Below are positions 34,032 to 41,464 of a stretch of DNA of 64,000 bases, piece by piece. The stretch spans positions 1-64,000 of the forward strand of contig DASSOG010000008.1 in the NCBI GenBank assembly GCA_035700805.1, in the 5' to 3' direction. The translations under genes were made by a program, and so were the position numbers. This stretch comes from JAGWRI01 sp035700805. GTDB taxonomy: Bacteria; Gemmatimonadota; Gemmatimonadetes; Gemmatimonadales; Gemmatimonadaceae. How positions within the stretch are numbered: position 1 is the stretch's first letter; every line of letters starts with the position of its first letter. The notes beneath the pieces were generated by a model that made no database searches, was not told where the DNA came from, and was given only the letters and a program-made list of their open reading frames with translations.

Positions 34032-35191
34032 GTGGCTCCCGTGCCGCCGCACCAGTCGCGTGCCAGGTGTTCGAGCACGGTGGCGGCGTGCTGCACCTGC
34101 TGTACGTCCACGTATTCCTCGGGCCCGTGGGCCAGTGCAATATCGCCTGGCCCAAAACAAATGGCCGGAATTCCGGCGGCATTCAGGATAGCGCAATCCG
34201 TCCACGCGCTCATCCCCTCCATGCGCACCGGAAGCCCCTCGCGCGTCACGGCGGCGCGCAATGCGCGCACCACCGGGGCATCCGCCGGCACGTCACTGGG
34301 GTCCTGGGCCAGCTCCACCTCGACGTCCGCCCGCAATTCGGGGCGACGCGCACGGACCCGATCACATGCCGCCGCCACCTCGGCCAGCACCTGCGCCGGA
34401 GTCTCACCGGGCATGGTGCGCCGCTCCACGCGCAGTTCGCAGCGGTCGGGATAGGTGGACATTCCCGTGCCGCCCGCGATCAACGCGGCGTGCAGCGACG
34501 CGTGGCCCAGCAGCCGGTGCACGTGCGTGGTCAGTTCGCCGGCGTCGAGTGCATCCAGCTCGGCGAGCACCAGGCCGGCGTGGCGGATGGCGTCCACTCC
34601 CACGTCGTAGCGACTGCCGTGCGCGGCGCGGCCATGAAAGGTGAGCCGCAGCCACACGAATCCGCGATGCGCCGGCATGATGGCCAGTTGCGTGGGCTCG
34701 GCCACGATGGCGGCGTCCGCGCGGATGCCGGCATCCACCAGCGCGCGCGTGCCCGCGCTCGCAAACTCCTCGTCCACGACGGCTGCCACGATGACCTCGC
34801 CATGCGTCAGCCCGTCGGCCGCGCGCGCGGCGGCGGCGCACATGGCGGCCACGCCGGACTTCATGTCCGCGGCGCCGCGTCCGTAGATCCGGCCGTCCCG
34901 CTCACGCGCCTCAAAGGGCGCGTGCACCATGCCTTCCACGCCCACCACGTCCAGGTGGCCGTTGAACATGAGCGAACGCTTACCAGGCGTGCCCACCCGG
35001 GCGATGACGTTCGGACGGCCGGGCGCCACCTCCTGGAGTTCCACCCGGCACCCCCACGCCTCGAGCACGCCGGCGAGGAGTCGTGCCGCCTCTCCCTCGC
35101 CCGGGGCCCCCGGCACCAGGGAGGGGTTCCGCGAGTCGGCGCGCACCAGCGCGCGCGTCAGCCCTGCCGCATCGCCGCGTTCGAGTCGCAT
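34019..35191 (-). CDS. M20 family zinc peptidase/deacylase (ArgE/DapE/carboxypeptidase G2-like)
   Basis: The 390-residue protein has the M20 metal ligands: MFNGHLDVVGVEG (His, with the following Asp), GRGAADMKSGVAAMCAAA (bridging Asp), AAVVDEEFASAG (catalytic Glu pair), AAIVAEPTQLAI (Glu/Asp ligand) and CFGPGDIALAHGPEEYVD (last His). The dimerisation domain has the usual GRAAHGSRYDVGVDAI. The exact substrate (acetylornithine, succinyl-diaminopimelate or a dipeptide) cannot be told. It overlaps the GHMP kinase gene by 34 bases, suggesting tight coupling. Confidence 0.88.
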   Translation of the reverse strand: MRLERGDAAGLTRALVRADSRNPSLVPGAPGEGEAARLLAGVLEAWGCRVELQEVAPGRPNVIARVGTPGKRSLMFNGHLDVVGVEGMVHAPFEARERDGRIYGRGAADMKSGVAAMCAAAARAADGLTHGEVIVAAVVDEEFASAGTRALVDAGIRADAAIVAEPTQLAIMPAHRGFVWLRLTFHGRAAHGSRYDVGVDAIRHAGLVLAELDALDAGELTTHVHRLLGHASLHAALIAGGTGMSTYPDRCELRVERRTMPGETPAQVLAEVAAACDRVRARRPELRADVEVELAQDPSDVPADAPVVRALRAAVTREGLPVRMEGMSAWTDCAILNAAGIPAICFGPGDIALAHGPEEYVDVQQVQHAATVLEHLARDWCGGTGATWQS

Positions 35192-36162
35192 TCGACCAGT
35201 CCCTCCTCATCCAGGGTAAAGGGCAACGATTCCCCCAGCGCCGTGGCGACGTGTCGCACCCGGTCTTCGGCGCCGTCACGCGCAATGATGAGCACGCATC
35301 CGCCGCCCGATGCACCAGTGGCCTTGGCGCCCAGCGCGCCGGCGGCGCGGGTCCGCTCGATGATCGTGTCAATGCGCGGCGTGGGGATGGCGGGGTGCAG
35401 CGCCCGCTGGTGTGTCCAGTGCTCAGCCACCGCCGCGCCGAGTGCATCCACGTCGCAGGCTCGGCAGGCCTCGATCATCTGCGTGGCCAGCTCGCGCATG
35501 CGCGTGAGCGCGCGCGTCACGCGCGGCTCGCCCGCGGCCCAGGCGTCGAGCACGCCGGTGATCGTGTTGCCCGAAATGCGCGACTCGCCGGTGTACACCA
35601 GGAGACAGCGGCGCTCCAACGCCTGACGCAGCGTGGGTGGCAGCGGCAGGCGTTCCACGCCGACGGCGGCCCCTTTCCCAAAGGTGAGGCCGAGCAGCCC
35701 ACCGTGGGTGGCGCAGTAGTGGTCCTGCCGGCCGCCGGCTACGCCCAGGTCTTCCACCTCGATCTGGCGTCCGCGTTCGGCAATGTGCACGCGATCCAGC
35801 GGCAGGCCGCGCCACCGATCGAGCGCGCCAAGCACCGCCGCCGAAGCCGCGGAAGAACCGCCGAGTCCGGCGCCGATGGGGAAGTCACTGTGCATGTCGG
35901 CGCGCAGCAGCTGGGCAGCCCCCGCGCGCCGCAGTGCGGCGCTGATGAGCGGGGTATCAGGGTTTGCTTCTGCGCTGGTTGCACCCCCACTCGGGGCCGC
36001 CGGGTCTGGCGGCGTACGCTCCCGCAACACCACCGTGGCGTACCGCGCGATGGCCGCGGCACAGACCACACCCCCCTCGCGGTCCGCATACGGAGGTACA
36101 TCCGTCCATCCGCCGCCAAAGTCCATGCGCGTGGGGGCACGCATGGCCACCACGCGGGCCAT
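35158..36162 (-). CDS. GHMP family sugar kinase (heptokinase/fucokinase-like)
   Basis: The 334-residue protein starts MARVVAMRAPTRMDFGGGWT, the motif 1 form seen in D-glycero-D-manno-heptose-7-phosphate kinase and L-fucokinase. The ATP loop is PIGAGLGGSSAASAAVLGAL and motif 3 is GALGAKATGASGGGCVLII. It probably phosphorylates a sugar or sugar phosphate. No other heptose or fucose genes are in the window, and its partner here is an M20 peptidase gene overlapping by 34 bases. The SnoaL-like gene ends one base upstream. Confidence 0.85.
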   Translation of the reverse strand: MARVVAMRAPTRMDFGGGWTDVPPYADREGGVVCAAAIARYATVVLRERTPPDPAAPSGGATSAEANPDTPLISAALRRAGAAQLLRADMHSDFPIGAGLGGSSAASAAVLGALDRWRGLPLDRVHIAERGRQIEVEDLGVAGGRQDHYCATHGGLLGLTFGKGAAVGVERLPLPPTLRQALERRCLLVYTGESRISGNTITGVLDAWAAGEPRVTRALTRMRELATQMIEACRACDVDALGAAVAEHWTHQRALHPAIPTPRIDTIIERTRAAGALGAKATGASGGGCVLIIARDGAEDRVRHVATALGESLPFTLDEEGLVECDSNAAMRQG

Positions 36163-36163
36163 C

Positions 36164-36637
36164 TCAGCTCGAGTGGTCGTGCACGATGCGCCACCGCCCG
36201 TTCACGCGGCGCATTACCAGCGATGTGGGACCGCGGGCGACGATGGAATCACCCCGCGTGAGGACGTACCACGCAATCGTGTTCACCACATCGGGAGCGA
36301 GGAGGTCCACTTCCACGTCCTGGAAGTGCAGTGAATCGCGCTGCGCCCCGGGGGCAAAGCGGGCGGCGTACACGGCGCGGATGGCGTCCACCCCGTGGAG
36401 CACGCGCGTGCTGGTGATGAACGTGGTGCCCGAGTCGGGCAGGTAGTCGGAGATGAACTCATCCAGGTTTCCGGCATCCCACGCACCGGCGCCATGATCG
36501 AGCACGGCAAAGATTTCGCGGCGTACCATGGCCGGATCCTGCGTCGTCGCGGCCGGCTTCACCGCCAGCCGTGCCAGGCTGAACCACGCAACCACCACGA
36601 GGACGAGCAGCAGGATCAGGTGGCGCGGCCGGAACAC
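36164..36637 (-). CDS. SnoaL/DUF4440-like protein with N-terminal membrane anchor
   Basis: The 157-residue protein begins MFRPRHLILLLVLVVVAWFS, a single membrane anchor or uncleaved signal. The rest is a cystatin-like NTF2 fold typical of the SnoaL/DUF4440 group: VRREIFAVLDHGAGAWDAGN, LDEFISDYLPDSG, VLHGVDAIRAVYAARF, and the ending SLVMRRVNGRWRIVHDHSS. Such domains may bind small hydrophobic ligands or mediate assembly; no catalytic assignment is possible. It sits between the phasin-like gene and the GHMP kinase gene on the same strand. Confidence 0.78.
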   Translation of the reverse strand: MFRPRHLILLLVLVVVAWFSLARLAVKPAATTQDPAMVRREIFAVLDHGAGAWDAGNLDEFISDYLPDSGTTFITSTRVLHGVDAIRAVYAARFAPGAQRDSLHFQDVEVDLLAPDVVNTIAWYVLTRGDSIVARGPTSLVMRRVNGRWRIVHDHSS

Positions 36638-36651
36638 GGGGGGCTTCGTGA

Positions 36652-37362
36652 TCAGCGCTTCCGCGCCGAGGACTTGCCGGCGGACTTGCTGGCGGACTTG
36701 GTGGCGGTCTTGTGCCCGGACTTCTTCGCAGCGGGCTTCTTTGAAGTCGACTTGGCGGCGGTGGACTTCTTGTGCGCCGTCTTGCCGGCGGCTTTGCTGG
36801 CGGCCGGCTTGCCTGTCTTCTTATGGGAAGACTTCGCAGTCGCGGACTTCTTTGCCGCCTTGGCCGGCTTGGCGTCGTGAGGCATGAACACCTTGGACGG
36901 CGGCTTCGGTTTGCGCGGCGGGTGCAGCTTGGCGAATGCCGCCGCGGCGAGCTCCGCCGCATGCGCGGCCTGGGCGCGCACCAGCGCGGCCTTGTCCGCG
37001 GCAATGCGCGTGGCGGTTGGCCGGCTACGCTCCGACGGCGACCGCCGTGAGTGCGCCGCTTCGGCCTCGCGCAACAACTTGTCGGCTTCGTCCTGCGTCA
37101 TCTGCCCGCGCCGCACCATGAATGCCGTGAGGTCGCGCGCGCTCTCGATGGCGAAACCCGCAATGCCGGCGCCAGCGCTGATCACGTCCTTCATGGCCGC
37201 CGCCACCTGACTGCCGGCTTCGCGGCTGATCTGCTGCGCCTTCTCAGTCAGTTCGGCAAGGGTGTCGCGGGCGTCGGCGCGGTGTCCGGGTCCTCGGCGC
37301 GGTGCGCCTGCCTGAGGTGCCGCGTCGCCGCCTGCAGGTCCCGATTGCACAGAATCCGGCAT
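36652..37362 (-). CDS. PhaF-like phasin with histone-H1-like Lys/Ala tail
   Basis: The 236-residue protein has a helical phasin-like domain, about residues 30-100 (LAELTEKAQQISREAGSQVA, ESARDLTAFMVRRGQMTQDE, ADKLLREAEAAHSRR). A connecting helix rich in Ala follows, then a tail of about 85 residues rich in Lys, Ala, Ser and Thr (KKSATAKSSHKKTGKPAASK and similar). PhaF of pseudomonads couples a phasin domain to such an H1-like tail and ties polyester granules to the nucleoid. No phaC or phaZ gene is nearby, so a plain nucleoid-binding role is also possible. A good promoter candidate lies about 130 bases upstream. Confidence 0.75.
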   Translation of the reverse strand: MPDSVQSGPAGGDAAPQAGAPRRGPGHRADARDTLAELTEKAQQISREAGSQVAAAMKDVISAGAGIAGFAIESARDLTAFMVRRGQMTQDEADKLLREAEAAHSRRSPSERSRPTATRIAADKAALVRAQAAHAAELAAAAFAKLHPPRKPKPPSKVFMPHDAKPAKAAKKSATAKSSHKKTGKPAASKAAGKTAHKKSTAAKSTSKKPAAKKSGHKTATKSASKSAGKSSARKR

Positions 37363-37492
37363 TAGTTACGTCCACCAGGTTCAAGCTTGGAAGTAGGGGG
37401 CCACTTCGCCCCGAAACGTTTGATGGTCCCAGGTGCGCACGCTAAGTTCGCGGGCATGGGGGTCCGTAGAGGGAGAGGCAGAGTGCGCGGCA

Positions 37493-37520
37493 AGTATATG
37501 ATTTTTCGACAGCTATGCAA
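37493..37520 (-). promoter_or_regulatory. Sigma-70-like promoter for the phasin-like gene
   Basis: On the minus strand TTGCAT (37520-37515) and TATACT (37498-37493) are 16 bases apart in an AT-rich patch that stands out from its surroundings. Transcription would start near 37486, giving a leader of about 120 bases. The rest of the 256-base gap (37363-37618) also contains AT-rich words such as GATAATAC and AATATAGCG before the rightward CoA-transferase gene. Confidence 0.5.
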
Positions 37521-37618
37521 GGAGTGGGGACCCGGCGCGGGGCAGGGTTTCCCGCCGCGAACATCCGCGTGCGACGACTGATAATACGGCCAATATAGCG
37601 CCACTACAAGGCCATTAT

Positions 37619-38707
37619 ATGCTCAAGAACATCAAAATCCTCGACTTGTCGCGCGTCCTCGCCGGCCCGCTGTGCTCCATGCTGCTCGCCGACCTTGGCG
37701 CTGACGTCATCAAGGTGGAGCGGCCGGGCTCCGGCGATGACACCCGAGGCTGGGGGCCGCCCTTCGACGAACGGGGTGAAAGCGCCTACTACTTGTCCGT
37801 GAACCGGAACAAGCTCAGCGTGGCGGGAGACCTGGACCGGCCCGAGGATGTGGCGCTCGTGCACCGATTGATGGCAGACGCCGATGTCGTGCTGGAGAAC
37901 TACCGGCCCGGCGCGCTCGCGCGTCGCGGGCTGGATGTCACGGCCATGCTGGCCGAGCATCCTCGGCTGGTCTGGTGCACGATCACCGGGTTCGGGCTGG
38001 AGAGTGCGCGACCGGGGTACGACTTCGTCGTGCAGGCGGAGTCGGGGTGGATGGCCATCACTGGCGAGCCGGACGGTGATCCAATGAAGGTGGGGGTGGC
38101 CCTGGTGGACGTGGTGACCGGCAAGGACGCGGCCATTGCCATCCTCGCGGCCTTGTTCGAGCGAGAGCGGACGGGTGCCGGGCGGCATGTCGCGGTCTCG
38201 CTGCATGCCAGCGCCGTGGCATCGCTGATGAATGTGGCCCAGAACGCGCTGGTGTCGGGCGCGCAGCCCACCCGGTGGGGGAACGGGCATCCCAACCTGG
38301 TGCCATACCAGCTTTTTCACGCGGTTGACCAGCCGGTGGTGATTGCCGTAGGGAATGACGCGCAGTGGCGCGCGTGCGCCGGCGCGCTGGGGCTCGACGC
38401 GTTGGCAACCGACGCTGAACTGGCCACCAACGCGGGGCGGGTGACGCATCGCGACCGGCTGGTGGGAGCGGTGGCCGAGCGCGTGCGCACGCGGCCCGCG
38501 GCGCACTGGGAGCAGGTTCTGGCGGCGGTGGGGGTGCCGAGCGGGGTGGTGCGTCCGGTGCTCGATGTGCTGCGCGACCTGCCTGGGGCGTCCGCACTCA
38601 CGGGGATGCCGTCCAGCGTGGGCGGGACGGTGCGGCGTCCACCCCCGAAACTGGACGAGCACGGGGCGTTGATCCGGGCGCACGGGTGGGCGGCGTTCGC
38701 CCGATGA
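37619..38707 (+). CDS. Family III CoA-transferase (CaiB/BaiF)
   Basis: The 362-residue protein has the family start LKNIKILDLSRVLAGPLCSM, LADLGADVIKVERPGSGDDT, ENYRPGALARRGLD and TGFGLESARPGYDFVVQAES. The probable catalytic Asp is in VGVALVDVVTGKDAA (D164), as in formyl-CoA transferase. It moves CoA between carboxylic acids; the substrate is unknown. The length is shorter than Frc (about 428), with a compact C-terminus. The ATG at 37619 follows an AAGG at good spacing in an AT-rich leader. Confidence 0.9.
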   Translation: MLKNIKILDLSRVLAGPLCSMLLADLGADVIKVERPGSGDDTRGWGPPFDERGESAYYLSVNRNKLSVAGDLDRPEDVALVHRLMADADVVLENYRPGALARRGLDVTAMLAEHPRLVWCTITGFGLESARPGYDFVVQAESGWMAITGEPDGDPMKVGVALVDVVTGKDAAIAILAALFERERTGAGRHVAVSLHASAVASLMNVAQNALVSGAQPTRWGNGHPNLVPYQLFHAVDQPVVIAVGNDAQWRACAGALGLDALATDAELATNAGRVTHRDRLVGAVAERVRTRPAAHWEQVLAAVGVPSGVVRPVLDVLRDLPGASALTGMPSSVGGTVRRPPPKLDEHGALIRAHGWAAFAR

Positions 38708-38876
38708 CCCGGCGTTCCCGAGCATCAGCCGAAGGTCGTGGGGAGGTCAGGCTGACCGTGGGAGGGGCGTTACTTCGCCATCGTGGGGCTCGTCTTTCCA
38801 GCGTGGTACCCGTGGGGGTTGGCGGCGCGGGTGACGCTCCCTGTTCGATACAGGGAAAGTGGGTTACTGTAGGGTC

Positions 38877-39446
38877 GTGAAAACGACGGATGCCATTGCC
38901 GCCAACGTTGATCAGGATGCCTCGGATCAACTGGTCATTCAGGAGGTGCTTGCGGGTCACCGCGACGCCTTTCGGTTGCTGATTTCGCGGTACAGCGACC
39001 CGTTGTATCGGCATGCGTTATGCATGACGGGGAGTCCAGACGTCGCGGAAGACGTGCTGCAGCTCTCCTTCATCAAGGCGTACCAGCACCTGTCCGAGGT
39101 GCGGGGTCGGTTTGACGCCTGGGTGTTTCGGATTGTGGCGAATGGGTGCAAGGACTGGCTGAAGAATATTCGGCGGTCGCATTTGAGCTACGAGGAGGAT
39201 GACCAGCCCTCGCAGCAGGCGACCCCTGACGAGGAGTTGGACCGGACGGAACTTCGCTCGGATCTGGATCGTGCGCTGGCGTCGCTCCCGGCATCGTTGC
39301 GGGAGGCCTTCATCATGAAGCACGTGGAGGGGCGATCGTACGAGGAGATGGCGGATTTGCTGGGGACAACCGTAGGGGCGTTGAAGATGCGCGTGCACCG
39401 GGCTCGCGAGGCGCTCCAGGCCTTACTCGAGGAGAAGTACGCCTGA
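38877..39446 (+). CDS. ECF RNA polymerase sigma factor (RpoE-like)
   Basis: The 189-residue protein from GTG 38877 (AGGG just upstream; GTG 38859 is an alternative) has region 2 AFRLLISRYSDPLYRHALCM, GSPDVAEDVLQLSFIKAYQH and FDAWVFRIVANGCKDWLKN. Region 4 is LASLPASLREAFIMKHVEGR, SYEEMADLLGTTVGALKMRV. It is followed after two bases by a gene for a small protein with a C-terminal membrane helix, the usual anti-sigma arrangement. It should direct transcription in response to an envelope or stress signal. Confidence 0.92.
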   Translation: MKTTDAIAANVDQDASDQLVIQEVLAGHRDAFRLLISRYSDPLYRHALCMTGSPDVAEDVLQLSFIKAYQHLSEVRGRFDAWVFRIVANGCKDWLKNIRRSHLSYEEDDQPSQQATPDEELDRTELRSDLDRALASLPASLREAFIMKHVEGRSYEEMADLLGTTVGALKMRVHRAREALQALLEEKYA

Positions 39447-39448
39447 CC

Positions 39449-39880
39449 ATGCACGAAGACCTGAGTTCCGACGCCGGGCTCGTACGCGACGGCCGCAAGC
39501 GGCCTGCACCGGAAGGGCCGGCGCGTCCACTCGTAGATCGTGAAGTACCGTTGGGTCCGCAGGCGGATCGCCCCCTCGCCGCGGCCGTACATGCGTGGTT
39601 GGATGGGGAGCTGCCGGAGGCGGCCGTGCGCAAGACTGAATCTTCCAAGGACGTAGAATTCTGGCGGGCGTTGGACACCGAGATGGCGCGTGTGCGCCGC
39701 CTGCGGACGCCGCAGCACGTCGAGGCGCAGATCATGGCCGCGCTGCCGACGCATGCGCCGGCCGCGGCGATCTCGCCCTGGTACCGCCGCGAATTCGTGA
39801 TCACGCCGGCCACGGCCCTGCTGGTTGGCGCCGCCCTGGTGGCGGCCGGTTCCATCGTGACCGCACTGCTCGTGCGCTGA
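39449..39880 (+). CDS. Putative membrane-anchored anti-sigma factor
   Basis: The 143-residue protein has an N-terminal soluble region with LAAAVHAWLDGELPEAAV, a pattern like the zinc-finger-less anti-sigma domain, and DVEFWRALDTEMARVRRLR. A basic stretch (WYRRE) precedes one C-terminal membrane helix (PATALLVGAALVAAGSIVTA). There is no HxxxCxxC zinc site. Location two bases after the ECF sigma gene is the main evidence for its role. A long hairpin follows the gene, closing the operon. Confidence 0.75.
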   Translation: MHEDLSSDAGLVRDGRKRPAPEGPARPLVDREVPLGPQADRPLAAAVHAWLDGELPEAAVRKTESSKDVEFWRALDTEMARVRRLRTPQHVEAQIMAALPTHAPAAAISPWYRREFVITPATALLVGAALVAAGSIVTALLVR

Positions 39881-39902
39881 CGGCTTCGTCGGCACACGCA
39901 CG

Positions 39903-39942
39903 GACAGGCGGTCGGGATCCCTCGCGAACCCGGCCGCCTGTC
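39903..39942 (+). terminator. Hairpin terminator after the sigma/anti-sigma pair
   Basis: A 14-base stem with one G-U pair (39903-39916 with 39929-39942) and a 12-base loop lies 22 bases after the anti-sigma stop and 16 bases before the DinB-like gene start. Confidence 0.75.
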
Positions 39943-39958
39943 TCATACCGGGGCCTCC

Positions 39959-40432
39959 ATGCATGAGCACACACGTATAGCCGAGCAGATTCGCCGGGCC
40001 TCGCATGGGCCGGCGTGGCATGGCCCGTCGCTGGCCGAGGTCCTGGACGACATCACCACGGACGAAGCGATCGCGCGCCCGGTGCCCGACGCTCACAGCA
40101 TCTGGGAACTTGTCGGCCATCTCACCACATGGACCCATGCGGTGGCCAGGCGACTCGAGGACGCCGGATTCGATCCGTCGGAACCAGAGAACTTTCCGCG
40201 GGTTCGCGATGCGTCGCCTCGCGCATGGGCGGCGGCGTGTGATCGCGTCCTGGATGCACATGAGGAGCTGGCGGCCGCGGTGGAGCGGGGCGCCGGCGGC
40301 GACCTCGACGCGGAGGTGCCGGGCCGCGGCTATCCCCTGCATGTCATGCTCAGCGGGGCCGCCGAGCACACCGCGTATCACACCGGGCAGATTGCCGTGC
40401 TGAAGCGCGCGCTGGGCACCGGCGCCAAGTGA
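39959..40432 (+). CDS. DinB-like four-helix metal-binding protein
   Basis: The 157-residue protein has the DinB/YfiT metal pattern, with His in SIWELVGHLTTWTHAVARRL and the C-terminal pair AEHTAYHTGQIAVLKRAL. Members include metal-dependent thiol transferases, for example bacillithiol and mycothiol S-transferases, but most are uncharacterised. The stop overlaps the GTG start of the SGNH hydrolase gene (GTGA), so the two are co-translated. Confidence 0.85.
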   Translation: MHEHTRIAEQIRRASHGPAWHGPSLAEVLDDITTDEAIARPVPDAHSIWELVGHLTTWTHAVARRLEDAGFDPSEPENFPRVRDASPRAWAAACDRVLDAHEELAAAVERGAGGDLDAEVPGRGYPLHVMLSGAAEHTAYHTGQIAVLKRALGTGAK

Positions 40433-41034
40433 GCGGGGTTCGCTACCTCGCGCTCGGGGATTCGTACACTGTCGGTGAGGGTGTGGGAGCTGGAGCAGGG
40501 TGGCCTGCGGTGCTCGCCGGGCTGCTGCGCGCACAGGGCGTGCCCATGGACGAACCCCAGGTCATTGCGCGCACGGGCTGGTCGTGCGAGGAACTGGAGC
40601 GGGCCATCGACGCGGCGCTTCCGTCCGGGCCCTACCCGCTGGTGTCGCTGCTTATCGGCGTGAACGACCAGTACCGGGGGGCCAGCGCGGAAGCGTACGG
40701 GCGTCGGTTTGAGGCGTTGCTTGGCCGTGCCGCCGAGTTCGCCGGCGATCGCACCGGACGCGTCGTGGTGCTCTCGATTCCCGACTGGGGGGTGAGTCCC
40801 TTTGCCGAGGGCCGCGACCGGGCCGCCATCGCTCGCGGCATCGATGCCTTCAACGCCACCAACCGGGCTGTCACAATCCGGCACGGCGCGCGCTACGTGG
40901 ACATCACGGCCAGTTCGCGCGCATGGAATGCGTCGCGGCACTTCGTGGCCGATGGGCTTCATCCAGCCGGGGCGGTGTACGCCGAGTGGGCAAACCTGGT
41001 GCTGGGAGCCGCGGCCGCCGCGCTTCGTGTCTAG
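40429..41034 (+). CDS. SGNH/GDSL hydrolase (esterase)
   Basis: The 201-residue protein has block I YLALGDSYTVGEGVGAG (nucleophile Ser), block III LLIGVNDQYRG (Asn) and block V ADGLHPAGAVYAEWA (Asp and His). It has no signal peptide, so it is probably a cytoplasmic esterase or acyl hydrolase. It starts in a GTGA overlap with the DinB-like gene. The convergent GNAT gene ends 12 bases downstream, with no strong hairpin between them. Confidence 0.9.
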   Translation: MSGVRYLALGDSYTVGEGVGAGAGWPAVLAGLLRAQGVPMDEPQVIARTGWSCEELERAIDAALPSGPYPLVSLLIGVNDQYRGASAEAYGRRFEALLGRAAEFAGDRTGRVVVLSIPDWGVSPFAEGRDRAAIARGIDAFNATNRAVTIRHGARYVDITASSRAWNASRHFVADGLHPAGAVYAEWANLVLGAAAAALRV

Positions 41035-41046
41035 GCGACGGGCGTT

Positions 41047-41460
41047 CTACAGATCGTGGCGGAGCACCACCTGGTCCACCCCGGGCCGGTAGTAGTCGGG
41101 AATGCGGGCAATCTCCGTAAATCCGTATTGCTCCAGCAGCGCCACCGCAGCGGCAAACGCCGCATCCGCGGGCCACTCCGCCACCACGAACCGCGCGCCC
41201 ATGGCACGCAGCACATCGCACGCGCGCGCCACCAGGTGCGGATCGTTGCCCAGCAGGAGGCGAATCCTTCCCGCGCCGCTCGCGCCCGCGACCAGCCCGA
41301 CCAGGGCCAGCGCGGTGGCCGCGCCGCCGTGCTCCGTCCACACGGCCACGCACTCATCTGACCCACCATGTACAGCCTGCTCCAGCAGCTCGACGGCCGG
41401 TGCCAGGTAGGGCGTCCCGCCCAGCGCCGATTCGACGAGCGCCCGCGCCAGGGGTGGCAT
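41047..41460 (-). CDS. GNAT-like acetyltransferase (short, divergent)
   Basis: The 137-residue protein ends with the typical GNAT C-terminus ALLEQYGFTEIARIPDYYRP, then GVDQVVLRHDL. The middle contains strands like VAVWTEHGGAATALALVGLV. The usual acetyl-CoA loop (Q/RxxGxG/A) is replaced by LVAGASGAGRIRLLLGNDPH, so binding may be altered. It starts four bases downstream of the lpd stop and belongs to the E2/E3 operon by position only. Confidence 0.7.
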   Translation of the reverse strand: MPPLARALVESALGGTPYLAPAVELLEQAVHGGSDECVAVWTEHGGAATALALVGLVAGASGAGRIRLLLGNDPHLVARACDVLRAMGARFVVAEWPADAAFAAAVALLEQYGFTEIARIPDYYRPGVDQVVLRHDL

Positions 41461-41464
41461 GGGG

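Noticed and set aside
38708..38876. Possible tRNA or small RNA upstream of the ECF sigma gene
   Set aside because: No cloverleaf or T-loop sequence is visible and the stretch shows only ordinary GC-rich sequence.
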